From the NCBI GenBank assembly GCA_012960505.1, contig DUBC01000048.1, positions 1 through 64,000 on the forward strand: a stretch of DNA of 64,000 bases. Reading direction: 5' to 3'. Below the pieces are notes generated by a model. The model was not told the origin of the DNA. It did not search any database and worked only from the letters and a program-made list of their open reading frames with translations. This DNA comes from Verrucomicrobiales bacterium. Lineage in GTDB: Bacteria; Verrucomicrobiota; Verrucomicrobiia; Verrucomicrobiales; DEV007. This document shows, piece by piece, positions 11,101 through 19,206 of this stretch. The position numbers and the translations under genes were made by a program. Positions within the stretch are counted from its first letter, which is position 1. Every line of letters starts with the position of its first letter.

Positions 11101-11404
11101 CATTTGAAGCGCTAGATACTTCAACATAAACGACCCCATATGAATTAGCAGCTGTGGAGCGCATAATATCAATCCCCTCAACGTCACGTATTGCTTCCTC
11201 AATCGGTATGCATATGCCCTTCTCTACTTCTTCTGGTGTTGCACCTGGGTAAGGAACACTCACAGATACAACGTTCGTAGACGTTTCTGGAAATATTTCT
11301 TTTTTAAGCTTAAACCAAGTAGTAATGCCTGCTATCAAAATTGCAGCCATAATAAAATTGGCAAAAACATTGTTCCTAGAAAACCAGCGGATTAGATGTC
11401 TCAT
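8150..11404 (-). CDS. RND efflux permease, AcrB/HAE1-like
   Basis: This is the inner-membrane proton-driven pump of a tripartite efflux system. The frame is open from an ATG at 11428, but I prefer the ATG at 11404. It starts MRHLIRWFSRNN, aligns with the start of the paralogue at 56247 (MIRWFANNG), and avoids the 20-base overlap with the adaptor gene. The product has about 1,084 residues, twelve transmembrane segments in the usual 1+5+1+5 layout and two large periplasmic loops. The proton-relay pair is present in VLGIVVDDAIVVGENV (Asp424-Asp425 from the longer start). The NxxxxVxPYPGATPEEVE porter-domain start is also typical. It follows the adaptor and outer-membrane factor in one operon. 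Substrates cannot be predicted. Confidence 0.93.
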   Translation of the reverse strand: MRHLIRWFSRNNVFANFIMAAILIAGITTWFKLKKEIFPETSTNVVSVSVPYPGATPEEVEKGICIPIEEAIRDVEGIDIMRSTAANSYGVVYVEVSSASNVRDVLDDIKTRVDSIENFAENTESPLYEEVLIKNQVLTVAISANTDERTLRGYAEKIRDGILTYNPPKPTGWLNKITSSFRESSGVSQVELSGLRKYEISIELSEDNMRAYGVTFATVSDAVRASSIDLPGGAVRTDAGEILIKVESKRYNSADFEKIPVITRADGAVVFLGDIATILDEFEDVDLISRFNGKNAATLQIYRVGKEDTLEVAESARRYLEEIRKQLPEGVYVEIWNDNSQYLQGRLDLLRKNALWGLLLVLVILSLFLRPSLAVLVTIGIPISFAGAIWMMPTTGISINMITLFAFILVLGIVVDDAIVVGENVYRRIREGEDPRDASWRGTHEVGVVVIFGVLTTAVAFTPMLGISGVSGKIWRNIPLIVIPTLLFSLIQSKLILPAHLALLRPSNNEGSRNPILKVQRKVAQGMETFVDKFYRPILKLALGMRYVVITIFIALFFIAIGLVKGERIKWEFFPEVEAEIISAKVKMVEGVAFETTSDAVTRIEKAAIKLNEKYSNDSGKTLIINMLATVGSQPFKTGFTPVTPTGDNLGEVALEILPGSERSISARELAAEWRKLTGPIPATSEISFQSQSAGSGNAIDLELSGDDMDKLIMATEEVKNSLSKIDGIIDISDSNNLGKRQVVLKSLLPAGESMGLRLSDVAIQLRQGFYGEEVQRLQRGRDEVKVMVRYPKEDRSSLEDVEQIKIRARAGNEIPLSALVNFEEGRSKSVIRRTERVRAVRIAADIDRGNPKANANRARRTLENETLTTLAERFPGINYAFYGEQKDQARSMEELKSSSIFALLAVFVLMAIPLRSYVQPLIVMSVIPFGIVGSILGHILMGANMSIMSMCGIVALSGVVVNDSLVLVDYVNRHRIKGESLIAAAWEAGAARFRPIILTSLTTFAGLSPMLFETDLQAKFLIPMAISLGFGILFATAITLILVPSIYLVLEDFKLLLIKPEKIKKWEEKRRLDAADLKRYNDD

Positions 11405-11408
11405 CTGA

Positions 11409-12572
11409 TCAGTTTTTATCTTTCTCAATCAGATTACCGGCGGTCACTGAGTCACTTAATTTACTAGGATTAACTTCCATCCCGTTAATAACATTTGGAA
11501 TTGGAGTCGTTGCTATTTTTTCACCGTTTGCAATACCGTCCCTAATAATCACTTTATCTCGCTCCGTTCTAATCACTACCACTTCTCTGGACGATACTTT
11601 ATTATTAGAATCAACGATAATAATCTTATTTTTCCCATACAATGCCCTACGTGGTAAGGCATATATATTTTTTAGTTTTTTCCCATTAATTTTCGCATTA
11701 AGAAATAATCCAGGGGAAAGAAACTTATCTCCCTGAACAATATTAACATTCGCAACAAAAAACACTGACTGGCTTGACTTGTCCACTTGACCTTCTGTTC
11801 TTACCAGCTCTCCTTTCCAGTAATAAAGTACATCTGCAATGCTAGCCTCAAGCATTACCGGAGTTCCTGTCACAACATCTATAAAAGCATAATCTTCAAG
11901 GGAAACAGATAACCGCAATTCGAAATCATTGGCACTTTCCACCGATACGGCAGCCGATCCCGCAGCCAAAGTTGATCCCAATTCCACTAATTTCTCCCTA
12001 ATTTGACATTTGTAAGGGCTACGAATTTTAGTTCGATCAAGATCGCGAGTCGCTTTTTCAAATCCGGCCTTCGCAGCAACAACCTTTGCTAAAGCACTCT
12101 GCATTTGTGGTTTCCTAAGAACAAGATCATTAGGGGCCCGATCACCACCAAGAGCTTTCCAATCGATAAGAGCCTGTTTTGCGAGAGCATTTTCCTTTTC
12201 CAGAGCGAGCTGGGCATCAGCTAAGACTGAAGCCGCCTGTGATTCCGCTGCCTCATAATCAGCTCGATCCATCTCCATAATAATCTCTCCTTCATCAAAA
12301 TTTTCACCCACTTCAAATTTTGGAGACACGGCAACCACTTTACCAGAAACCTCTGCAGCAAGGAGAGTAGAACGTTTTGGTCTAGTAACGCCCTGAGATT
12401 TTATTATCACATCATAATCAGAAACTTCAGCCTCCCACACCTCGACTGCGGGAATGTAGCGGCTGCGTTCTTTAATTTCCGCAACAGGCTTTGTCAAAAT
12501 GAGACCAAAATAGACAAACGCAGAAATGGATCCTATGATTGTAATCAGTATTATTTGAGCGGATTTTTTCAT
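11409..12572 (-). CDS. RND periplasmic adaptor (membrane fusion protein)
   Basis: The 387-residue adaptor links the RND permease to the outer-membrane channel. An N-terminal membrane anchor (IILITIIGSISAFVYFGLIL, residues 8-27) is followed by a lipoyl half (ITKSQGV..SGKVVAVSPKFEVGENF), a coiled-coil hairpin (about 105-170), the returning lipoyl half (DRTKIRSPYKCQIREKLVELG) and beta-barrel and membrane-proximal domains. Its ATG overlaps the stop of the outer-membrane factor gene by four bases (12569-12572), and it is followed directly by the permease. It is clearly paralogous to the adaptor at 54977, sharing the layout and the PNxLVLRxPQ segment in the hairpin. Confidence 0.92.
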   Translation of the reverse strand: MKKSAQIILITIIGSISAFVYFGLILTKPVAEIKERSRYIPAVEVWEAEVSDYDVIIKSQGVTRPKRSTLLAAEVSGKVVAVSPKFEVGENFDEGEIIMEMDRADYEAAESQAASVLADAQLALEKENALAKQALIDWKALGGDRAPNDLVLRKPQMQSALAKVVAAKAGFEKATRDLDRTKIRSPYKCQIREKLVELGSTLAAGSAAVSVESANDFELRLSVSLEDYAFIDVVTGTPVMLEASIADVLYYWKGELVRTEGQVDKSSQSVFFVANVNIVQGDKFLSPGLFLNAKINGKKLKNIYALPRRALYGKNKIIIVDSNNKVSSREVVVIRTERDKVIIRDGIANGEKIATTPIPNVINGMEVNPSKLSDSVTAGNLIEKDKN

Positions 12573-14032
12573 TGTTTACTTTTGATATTACCACCGAGAG
12601 TTAAATGTAGATTGATACGATTTTCTAACCTCATTCGCCGCATCTCAAGCACTTGTGAACTGACGCTTAACATTTGCCTCTGAGTGAAAAGTAAATTCAT
12701 TGAAGTTCCAATACCTCGCCGGTATTCATCAACAGAACGTTTATATGCTTCAATAAGATTAACTTCGGCAAGCACCAAAGCATTCCACCTATTTTTTAAG
12801 ATAACTTCATTATCAAGACAAGTCTCAACCTCACGCAATGCCTCTAACACCTCGCTCTGATAATCAATATATGCTTCAGTTTTCATGATCTGACGAAGTT
12901 TCACATTAGCCAAAACTTCTCCAGCTCTAAAAAACTGCTGTCCCGCTTGACCGCCAACATTCCATACACCAAATGCAGAGTCTGCTAAATCTCTTAATTT
13001 TTCACTTGTTGTACCTCCACTACCAGTAAGAGAAATTTGCGGGAAAAGAGCCAATTTAGCCTCTTTAATGCGCCTGTCTGCTGCCGCCAACCGACGTTCA
13101 GCAGCAATTATATCCATACGCCGATTTAACAAATCAGAAGGAATACCAGGAGGGGGGGGAGGAGGCATTTTTGGAAGACCACCTTTAGCTTCTATCACCC
13201 CTCCAGGATAACGTCCCAAGAGAATTTCCAATTGTCTAGCCGCAGCTCTAACTTGCGATTTTCTCTGTTCTAACAATGCAACAGCAACCTCAACATCAGA
13301 AGCTGCCAACCGGATCTGTGAAGCGGCTCCATTTCCAGCCTCAAAAGCATCTCGCAACATACGCTGAGTTTCCTTGAAGCTAGCCAAACTTCGCGATGCA
13401 AGCTCTTTCTGCTCTTTGGCTCCGAGTAAAGAAAACCATATCTTTGCTGTTTGACCAACAAGAGAAGCTTTGAATCCTTTTAACTCATTAGCAGAAGCTT
13501 CAAATTCAGCAATGAATGCCTCCTGACCTGCCCGCATTCTACCCCACAAATCAATTTCCCAATTCATATCTAAAGACATTCCGTAACTGCTAAAGAGAGC
13601 CTTTGAGACTGTAGGCTTTGTTTCAGAAGATTCCTGATCGCCACCGAAAGGGAAGCCTAAAAAAGATCGTTCAGTGCGCGCACCTCCAAAACCTCCACTG
13701 AACTTTGGGTACTTTTTAGAAGCTGATATTTTCGCATTCGCAGCAGCTCTTTGAACATTTGTAGCAGCTTTTTTAAAATCCCAATTATTTAACAATACTT
13801 CTTCTATCAATTTTTCTAATTTGCCATCCTTAGAAATCTGCTTAATCCAATTTGTATCAGAATCAATGACGTCCAATTTACTTTGATATGATGAAGGTAA
13901 TTTCAATTCTAATGATCCCTTCCCCTTGGGAGGCGATTTTGCAACGCACCCCGAAAAAAGAAATACTACAACTATTAAATATTCAGGAAAAAAACGAACT
14001 CCATTAACTCTATTAATCCTCAACCGTTTCAT
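12569..14032 (-). CDS. Outer-membrane efflux lipoprotein, NodT/OprM type
   Basis: The 487-residue TolC-superfamily channel carries a lipoprotein signal: hydrophobic LIVVVFLFSGC with the lipid-attachment Cys at residue 29. The family signature appears as GIPSDLLNRRMDIIAAERRL followed by AKLALFPQISLTGS (about 295-335), and the helical hairpins contain WEIDLWGR. A run of six prolines (MPPPPPPG) precedes the signature, as is common in this family. It is the first structural gene after tetR, with a two-base gap, and overlaps the adaptor gene by four bases. With the adaptor and permease it makes a complete tripartite exporter. Confidence 0.92.
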   Translation of the reverse strand: MKRLRINRVNGVRFFPEYLIVVVFLFSGCVAKSPPKGKGSLELKLPSSYQSKLDVIDSDTNWIKQISKDGKLEKLIEEVLLNNWDFKKAATNVQRAAANAKISASKKYPKFSGGFGGARTERSFLGFPFGGDQESSETKPTVSKALFSSYGMSLDMNWEIDLWGRMRAGQEAFIAEFEASANELKGFKASLVGQTAKIWFSLLGAKEQKELASRSLASFKETQRMLRDAFEAGNGAASQIRLAASDVEVAVALLEQRKSQVRAAARQLEILLGRYPGGVIEAKGGLPKMPPPPPPGIPSDLLNRRMDIIAAERRLAAADRRIKEAKLALFPQISLTGSGGTTSEKLRDLADSAFGVWNVGGQAGQQFFRAGEVLANVKLRQIMKTEAYIDYQSEVLEALREVETCLDNEVILKNRWNALVLAEVNLIEAYKRSVDEYRRGIGTSMNLLFTQRQMLSVSSQVLEMRRMRLENRINLHLTLGGNIKSKQ

Positions 14033-14034
14033 CT

Positions 14035-14694
14035 TTATTTTGATGTATCAGCCAACATGCCAGCAGAAATAAATTGAACTAATTCATCCCGAAGACTATC
14101 CAGCGATGATATTTCACACCGTCCCTCAGAGATTATTACAAGTTTATCATAATGAAATAATGAATGCGCCATGGCTCCAGCCATGAACATAATTCTCATA
14201 TGCGCTACATCCGAACTGATCCATGGACATACTAATCTCAAAGCATCAACAAATTTTGCCAGCACTTCAGGAAATTGACGCAAAACTAAACTAGTGATTC
14301 GCTCATCACGTGACGCAATGCATCGACTCATTAATTTGCAGAACTTCTGATCCTCTTCATCTCCACGCGAAGCGGCTTCAATGACTGGATCAATAAATGC
14401 CTCCACTATAGATTGACACGCTCCAGAAACATCTAAATTTATTTGCCGCAACAACGCCAATCTTCTTTGGTTCACTGGACCAACTAATTTCTCCACAACG
14501 GCTGCTATCAGTTCTTCTTTAGATCCAAAGTGATAATTGACTGCAGCAAGATTAGCCTCAGCATTCTCAGTTATTAGCCGCAGTGAAACTGAATCAAAAC
14601 CACTCTCAGCAAACAGCCGCCCAGACACATCCAACAGCCGCATTTTGGTGGCTGTTACTGATGCTGATATTGACTCTCTCTGAGCTATAGGCAC
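14035..14694 (-). CDS. TetR family regulator of the efflux operon, CecR-like
   Basis: This 219-residue repressor has a canonical N-terminal TetR DNA-binding domain (residues 15-65), including GFDSVSLRLITENAEANLAAV followed by NYHFGSKEELIAAVVEK. The C-terminal ligand domain (about 85-215) resembles the CecR/DUF1956 group, judging by LLRQI, SIVEAFIDPVIEA and the RCIASRDE region. It is the promoter-proximal gene of the efflux operon, two bases before the outer-membrane factor gene, so it probably controls its own transcription and that of the exporter. The best operator candidate is the palindrome at 14729-14748, 35 bases upstream of its ATG. The inducer is unknown. Confidence 0.9.
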   Translation of the reverse strand: MPIAQRESISASVTATKMRLLDVSGRLFAESGFDSVSLRLITENAEANLAAVNYHFGSKEELIAAVVEKLVGPVNQRRLALLRQINLDVSGACQSIVEAFIDPVIEAASRGDEEDQKFCKLMSRCIASRDERITSLVLRQFPEVLAKFVDALRLVCPWISSDVAHMRIMFMAGAMAHSLFHYDKLVIISEGRCEISSLDSLRDELVQFISAGMLADTSK

Positions 14695-14728
14695 TAATTA
14701 ACTTAATTAGCACGTATTTATAGAGAAT

Positions 14729-14748
14729 TCAAACAAACGTTTAATTGA
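14729..14748. promoter_or_regulatory. Candidate TetR/CecR operator
   Basis: A 20-base imperfect palindrome, TCAAACAAACGTTTAATTGA, has 8 of 10 base pairs symmetric around AAACGTTT (14735-14742). Its length and position, just upstream of the autogenously placed tetR, are right for a TetR-family operator. This is inferred from symmetry and context; no consensus was compared. Confidence 0.5.
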
Positions 14749-14849
14749 GTTGCTTTATTACCATGCTCACAATTTTCATCATATCTTGACCTTGAAACTG
14801 TGAAACCCTTGAAGAATCAATTAATCTCCAACTACAAATAAATAGAATT

Positions 14850-15365
14850 ATGGACAATTTCTCTTGGGAAAACAAATTTTTGACTGCGTTCAACTCAAGC
14901 ATTGAAAAATACCGCTCTGGTGATCAAAACCTAGATAAGTTTTTCTCAGATAAAGATCTAAAATATTTTAGCTCAATCGGATACAAACCACGTGAATTTT
15001 TTGATTTCGTTGAAGATTATTGTGATATCGGAGCACCAAGTATTGAAACTGCAATACTCATTGCTGCTGCTAGGAGAGATTACTTCTACACCATCCAAAA
15101 GAAAGAAATAAGCACCAATGAAATCACATCAAAAGATCTGCCGTCTCGTGATTCGAAATTAGGCGATATATCATGGCTCCCAAGAATTATAACAAAATCT
15201 CGAGCCAAGCTTCGAGGTGAATTACATCCAGACGTAATGTATTCTTGCCAAGGAGATATGAATTTCCTTCGAACTCATAATATCCATCCAGCCGATTTTC
15301 TTCGGGTCGTCTGGGCTGCCGGTGAAGATGACAATCAAATCATCTCATATGTAAAAAATGAATGA
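14850..15365 (+). CDS. DUF5069 domain protein
   Basis: This 171-residue soluble protein has a C-terminal half (about 95-171) that fits DUF5069: DLPSRDSKLGDISWLPRI, then KSRAKLRGELHPD, then HPADFLRVVWAAGEDDNQI. The N-terminal half is helical and acidic and less distinctive. DUF5069 proteins are common in Verrucomicrobia and Planctomycetes and have no known function. The gene sits alone, divergent from the tetR operon and convergent, with a two-base gap, with the long gene at 15368. No signal peptide or transmembrane segment is seen. Confidence 0.82.
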   Translation: MDNFSWENKFLTAFNSSIEKYRSGDQNLDKFFSDKDLKYFSSIGYKPREFFDFVEDYCDIGAPSIETAILIAAARRDYFYTIQKKEISTNEITSKDLPSRDSKLGDISWLPRIITKSRAKLRGELHPDVMYSCQGDMNFLRTHNIHPADFLRVVWAAGEDDNQIISYVKNE

Positions 15366-15367
15366 TT

Positions 15368-18300
15368 CTAAGGATCTTTCAGTTTGCCATTTAATCCGAT
15401 GATTTTAATAGTTCCATCTTGCCCCCAAGGATCGGTAAATAAAAGAATCTGCCAAACGTTTCTCTTTTGGAGTTCACTGATTTTCGAAGAATCAAAATCT
15501 TCATCAAGACTAGGCTCAAATACGAAATCTTCCCAAAAATTATGATGCCCCGGACGGTAAGTTTGTGAAAAATATCCCTTCAGAATAATCGGCTGATCAA
15601 TTAACCCAGTGATGGTAGTCTGAACCCATTTTTCCAGCGGAGACGTATACCCAGCAGTTGGTCCCTTTGGATAAGGTGGCCAGTAAAATTGGGTTTCAAT
15701 TGAAACTCCTCCTGATGAAAAAGATCGAGTCTGCAACATACTACCCTCTTGCGCTGGATCAGATGGGTGTCCGGGTACAAGTTTAACAGTATCGTTTTTT
15801 GTAGTGCTTTCATTGACCCCATCAAATCCAGAATTATAAACAGGAACGGAGTTCCTGTAATCAGCACCTAGGAAATAATTAATCTGAGAGAGACCTCGAA
15901 CCGGATCTTTTTCATACTCAGTAGAATTAGGCATTTGACCATCAATCCAATAGCTAGCCTGACCATGCTCACTATTCCAATTCCACGAATCTCGGGCATA
16001 ACCTTGGTTGCCCGATTGGCGCATTCTAAACCGATGGTTAGACCAATCCGAAGGCTTTCCATTAATGTTTTTTGTTTCACGATTAAGAGCAATTTCAACC
16101 TGTGCTTCAGCGATAAATGAGTTTCTTTCAACTTGAGGGTTCACCCACCGGTTTTCGCCCTTCATTCTCCAAAGCGATTTGAGCCTATGATTGCCCATTA
16201 CAGTTCCATATTCACCCTGAAAAACCATCAACCCCGATGACGATCCTATAATTGCGAGATCTTCAGACCCACTACTTGAGTTCATTGGAATTTCTCGAAT
16301 TTGTTTTATAACAAGCTCACCGCCACGAACCTTTTTGTATTCAAATTCAAGATGAGGCTCCTGATTTTCAGGAAATCGCTCTATGTATGCCTCACTAATT
16401 TGATAGAGCATCTCAATCATTGAAAGATAATCCTCTTTCCAATCCATGACAGCATCATCGCCTAGCAATAAAAGCGATGAGCGTTGCTGTAAGTTTACCC
16501 CTTCATAATTCGATGCGCCTCGATACAAATAACCATCAACAACTTCAGGGATCGATCCACCTTCAGGATTAGTAACAGACACAGCTCCTTTTTGAGTGAC
16601 CATACTAATATCTACCCTAGTACTTCTACCACTCAGACCTCGAACAAGCGTTGCAACACCATTCGCTGTTTCAATTTCATCAGGGAATGAATGATGAACT
16701 AAAAGTGCCATACCGACTTCAGATTCACTCACCCCATGCCTAAGCCGCTCCAGATAGGCATTTAAGTTGTAGAAGCTGGCGTAGACTTTGCGCATAGCCC
16801 GAAACACTCCCCTCTCATTAGGCTCATCGGGATCACAATGAGACGGACCAGTATCGTTATTATCGGTATCATCAAGAACACAGCCACTAAAGCTATCGTA
16901 AAGTCCAGCACCTACAAAGTACCTCGTATCCTCAACATTCGTGCTACTTCGGAAACGGATTTTTCCGTTTGGAGAAAATCCGGAAAGCTCATTAAGAATG
17001 GCTGACTTTTGTTCAGCAGAAAAATCCGAAGCTTTAAGGATAATATTTCGGATATCCCGAAGAGCTTTATCAAGACCAGCTATATCGGTAGGCCATGACA
17101 AAAACGGCTCAATTTTGGAGTTAATTTCCTCTCTAAGAATTTTATCACCCATCGGCTGGTCCATGAATTGATCCCAAAGATCAAAAGTGAATGCAATTGC
17201 TGCAGGAGAATTATTTGGAACTGTCCTACGCAAAAATCCAAAATTTGCAGCTTTACCTCCTATATAACGACTATCCGAAGGCCATACCTTGGACAAATCT
17301 TTAATAGCGATCGCTCCCTTTAAACTCTTACTATTGACATCAAGCTCAGGAGCTTTCTTGAGCTCAAGAATTTCATCGAGATATGGATCTGAGACACTGG
17401 AAGCATCAAGAGTCTCGATACTGCAACTCTCCCAATAACCACTGGAGGTCCTTAAAAGAGTCAAAGAATCAACCAGACTCATCGCTTTTGCGCGCCCGAC
17501 TGAGTCCTTTATGTAGGCAAAAGGTATTCCATAAGATTGGGCCAGTATGGAAACATGCGAGTTAGGGGTTGTCGGAGAAAGCGAAAGAATGCCCGCAACG
17601 TATGGAACTTCAGCGGGAACAAAATCTGTGAGCAAAATATCTGTGGGTTTGAGCTCACCTCTCAAATAAGCTTCATCAATTTCATCTGACTGAATATATT
17701 TTAATCTGCCAATGGCCCATCCAGGAACATAGCAGCCGCTCTGACCGGACCATCGGTCTGGATTTGCAACAGCAATATTATTTTCCTGATAATACTCAGC
17801 ATCGGCTTGGATAGAAGATGCATGAGCAGCAACCGGCATTAAATACGCATCCCATTCCCGAACTCCATTGATCGAATTTTCAACGGTCTCAAAAAGAAAC
17901 TTCATCATTTCTTTTGGATACAAATCCTGACCTATAAACTGCACAGCATATTCCTTAGAGTATGGCGCAACTAGAACTGCTCCTAGAATAGCTTTTTGAC
18001 TACCAAGATATAATGTCGCATCATTAAACTTTTCAGCTGTCATGCCTCCGAATGGCTTCAAGCGATTCTTGGCAAAATCGTAATGAAAGAGATGTTTTCT
18101 TGAATCCTGAAAATAAACCCGATTTGAATCGTCAGTTAAAATAACAAACTTTACCCACTTAACGATTTCAAAAGATTCTCCTAAATTTTCTGAAAGAAAA
18201 GGCTCGTCAGGGAAGTCTATACTTCGCTTCCATGAGCTATGTGAAACGATTCTAGGACGAACTGATTCCACAACTCTAAATAATCTTCGTTGGTCAGAAT

Positions 18301-18553
18301 TTGATATTGGGAAACTCCATTCATTTTTTCCAGTATCTGAAGTCAATATAGCCCAAGGACTATAATCATTTTTAAATTCAATCCTCTGAGACTTTTCTGG
18401 GCTTCCTAAAACTTTTAAAACTAACGTTTCTGAATCATTTTCTACATCAAGAAAAGGAACTTCATTTGCCCTAACTGAAAGCTCCTTAGAAGCAAAAAAA
18501 TAAATGCAGGGGAAGTAAATAATGAAGTGTATCCAATCTCTCATCGATAACAT
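15368..18553 (-). CDS. PEP/pyruvate-binding domain protein with an export signal
   Basis: This 1,061-residue protein carries two modules of PEP synthase and pyruvate phosphate dikinase. First, at about 305-345, comes a mobile phosphohistidine-like segment (LSPTTPNSHVSILAQ, His near 332). It is followed at about 400-760 by a PPDK N-terminal ATP-grasp-like region (GGKAANFGFLRR, KIRFRSSTNVEDTRYF). The PEP-binding barrel of the full enzymes is missing. Residues 8-28 are a hydrophobic signal or anchor, so the protein is probably exported. The C-terminal 250 residues are rich in Trp and Tyr and beta-like, with no identifiable fold. An ATP-using enzyme outside the cytoplasm would be odd; degeneration to a binding role is possible. 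Confidence 0.8.
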   Translation of the reverse strand: MLSMRDWIHFIIYFPCIYFFASKELSVRANEVPFLDVENDSETLVLKVLGSPEKSQRIEFKNDYSPWAILTSDTGKNEWSFPISNSDQRRLFRVVESVRPRIVSHSSWKRSIDFPDEPFLSENLGESFEIVKWVKFVILTDDSNRVYFQDSRKHLFHYDFAKNRLKPFGGMTAEKFNDATLYLGSQKAILGAVLVAPYSKEYAVQFIGQDLYPKEMMKFLFETVENSINGVREWDAYLMPVAAHASSIQADAEYYQENNIAVANPDRWSGQSGCYVPGWAIGRLKYIQSDEIDEAYLRGELKPTDILLTDFVPAEVPYVAGILSLSPTTPNSHVSILAQSYGIPFAYIKDSVGRAKAMSLVDSLTLLRTSSGYWESCSIETLDASSVSDPYLDEILELKKAPELDVNSKSLKGAIAIKDLSKVWPSDSRYIGGKAANFGFLRRTVPNNSPAAIAFTFDLWDQFMDQPMGDKILREEINSKIEPFLSWPTDIAGLDKALRDIRNIILKASDFSAEQKSAILNELSGFSPNGKIRFRSSTNVEDTRYFVGAGLYDSFSGCVLDDTDNNDTGPSHCDPDEPNERGVFRAMRKVYASFYNLNAYLERLRHGVSESEVGMALLVHHSFPDEIETANGVATLVRGLSGRSTRVDISMVTQKGAVSVTNPEGGSIPEVVDGYLYRGASNYEGVNLQQRSSLLLLGDDAVMDWKEDYLSMIEMLYQISEAYIERFPENQEPHLEFEYKKVRGGELVIKQIREIPMNSSSGSEDLAIIGSSSGLMVFQGEYGTVMGNHRLKSLWRMKGENRWVNPQVERNSFIAEAQVEIALNRETKNINGKPSDWSNHRFRMRQSGNQGYARDSWNWNSEHGQASYWIDGQMPNSTEYEKDPVRGLSQINYFLGADYRNSVPVYNSGFDGVNESTTKNDTVKLVPGHPSDPAQEGSMLQTRSFSSGGVSIETQFYWPPYPKGPTAGYTSPLEKWVQTTITGLIDQPIILKGYFSQTYRPGHHNFWEDFVFEPSLDEDFDSSKISELQKRNVWQILLFTDPWGQDGTIKIIGLNGKLKDP

Positions 18554-18628
18554 ATCTTACCATCTTCAATTACACATTAATTAAACATTACTATCGCATG
18601 AAATTGTTTTCCATGTGTTAAAAAATAT

Positions 18629-19159
18629 TCACCGCCAGCGCAAGTTACTCCAAAGCATTAATTCCCCATCAAAAACAAATTCCCCATCAAACTTTTTTCC
18701 TGATAACATACCTGGAATCCAAAAGGCATCATCTGCCCACATTTGATCATATGGTATTTCATCAAAACTACACCAAAAAGGCTCAGCCTCAGTAGTTTTA
18801 GAAGGATTGCCTTGAAATTTAGAAGCGCAAAAAACAGTGCAGTGCAACGCCAAGCATTCATCATCAACAAATTGGAAACGCAAAATTCCCATTTCCGTAG
18901 GCGAATCGACTTCAATCTTAACCTCTTCTCGCACTTCTCGAATTGCCGCCTGTTCGGCCGTCTCTCCCTCCTCTATCTTCCCACCAGGCGCATTAACCTT
19001 GCCAGCACCCAAGCCTGTCTTTTTATGAATTAATAATACTTTTTTTCCTCTTAAAATAAAAAGAAGGGTAGCATGCATATTAGGATCCCATGTTGACCAA
19101 TCAATCTTATCTGGGCAGCCTCTATAATCAACATTTCGATTTCTAATAGCATCATCCAT
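18629..19159 (-). CDS. NUDIX hydrolase, MTH1-like
   Basis: NUDIX enzymes cleave nucleoside diphosphates linked to another group. The 176-residue protein has the catalytic box at residues 60-82: GKIEEGE, seven residues, then REVREEVKIEV, with the usual Gly near the end of the box replaced by Lys. The preceding KVNAPGGKIE and the WFxCSFDEIPYDQMW-like C-terminal part are reminiscent of MTH1-type oxidised-purine triphosphatases, so a role in nucleotide-pool cleaning is plausible but not proven. It lies between the PEP/pyruvate-binding protein and trpE on the same strand, with gaps of 75 and 47 bases. Confidence 0.9.
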   Translation of the reverse strand: MDDAIRNRNVDYRGCPDKIDWSTWDPNMHATLLFILRGKKVLLIHKKTGLGAGKVNAPGGKIEEGETAEQAAIREVREEVKIEVDSPTEMGILRFQFVDDECLALHCTVFCASKFQGNPSKTTEAEPFWCSFDEIPYDQMWADDAFWIPGMLSGKKFDGEFVFDGELMLWSNLRWR

Positions 19160-19206
19160 TCCGTTATCAAATTAGATTAATTGGCGCATGGAATAGAACT
19201 CTTTAA

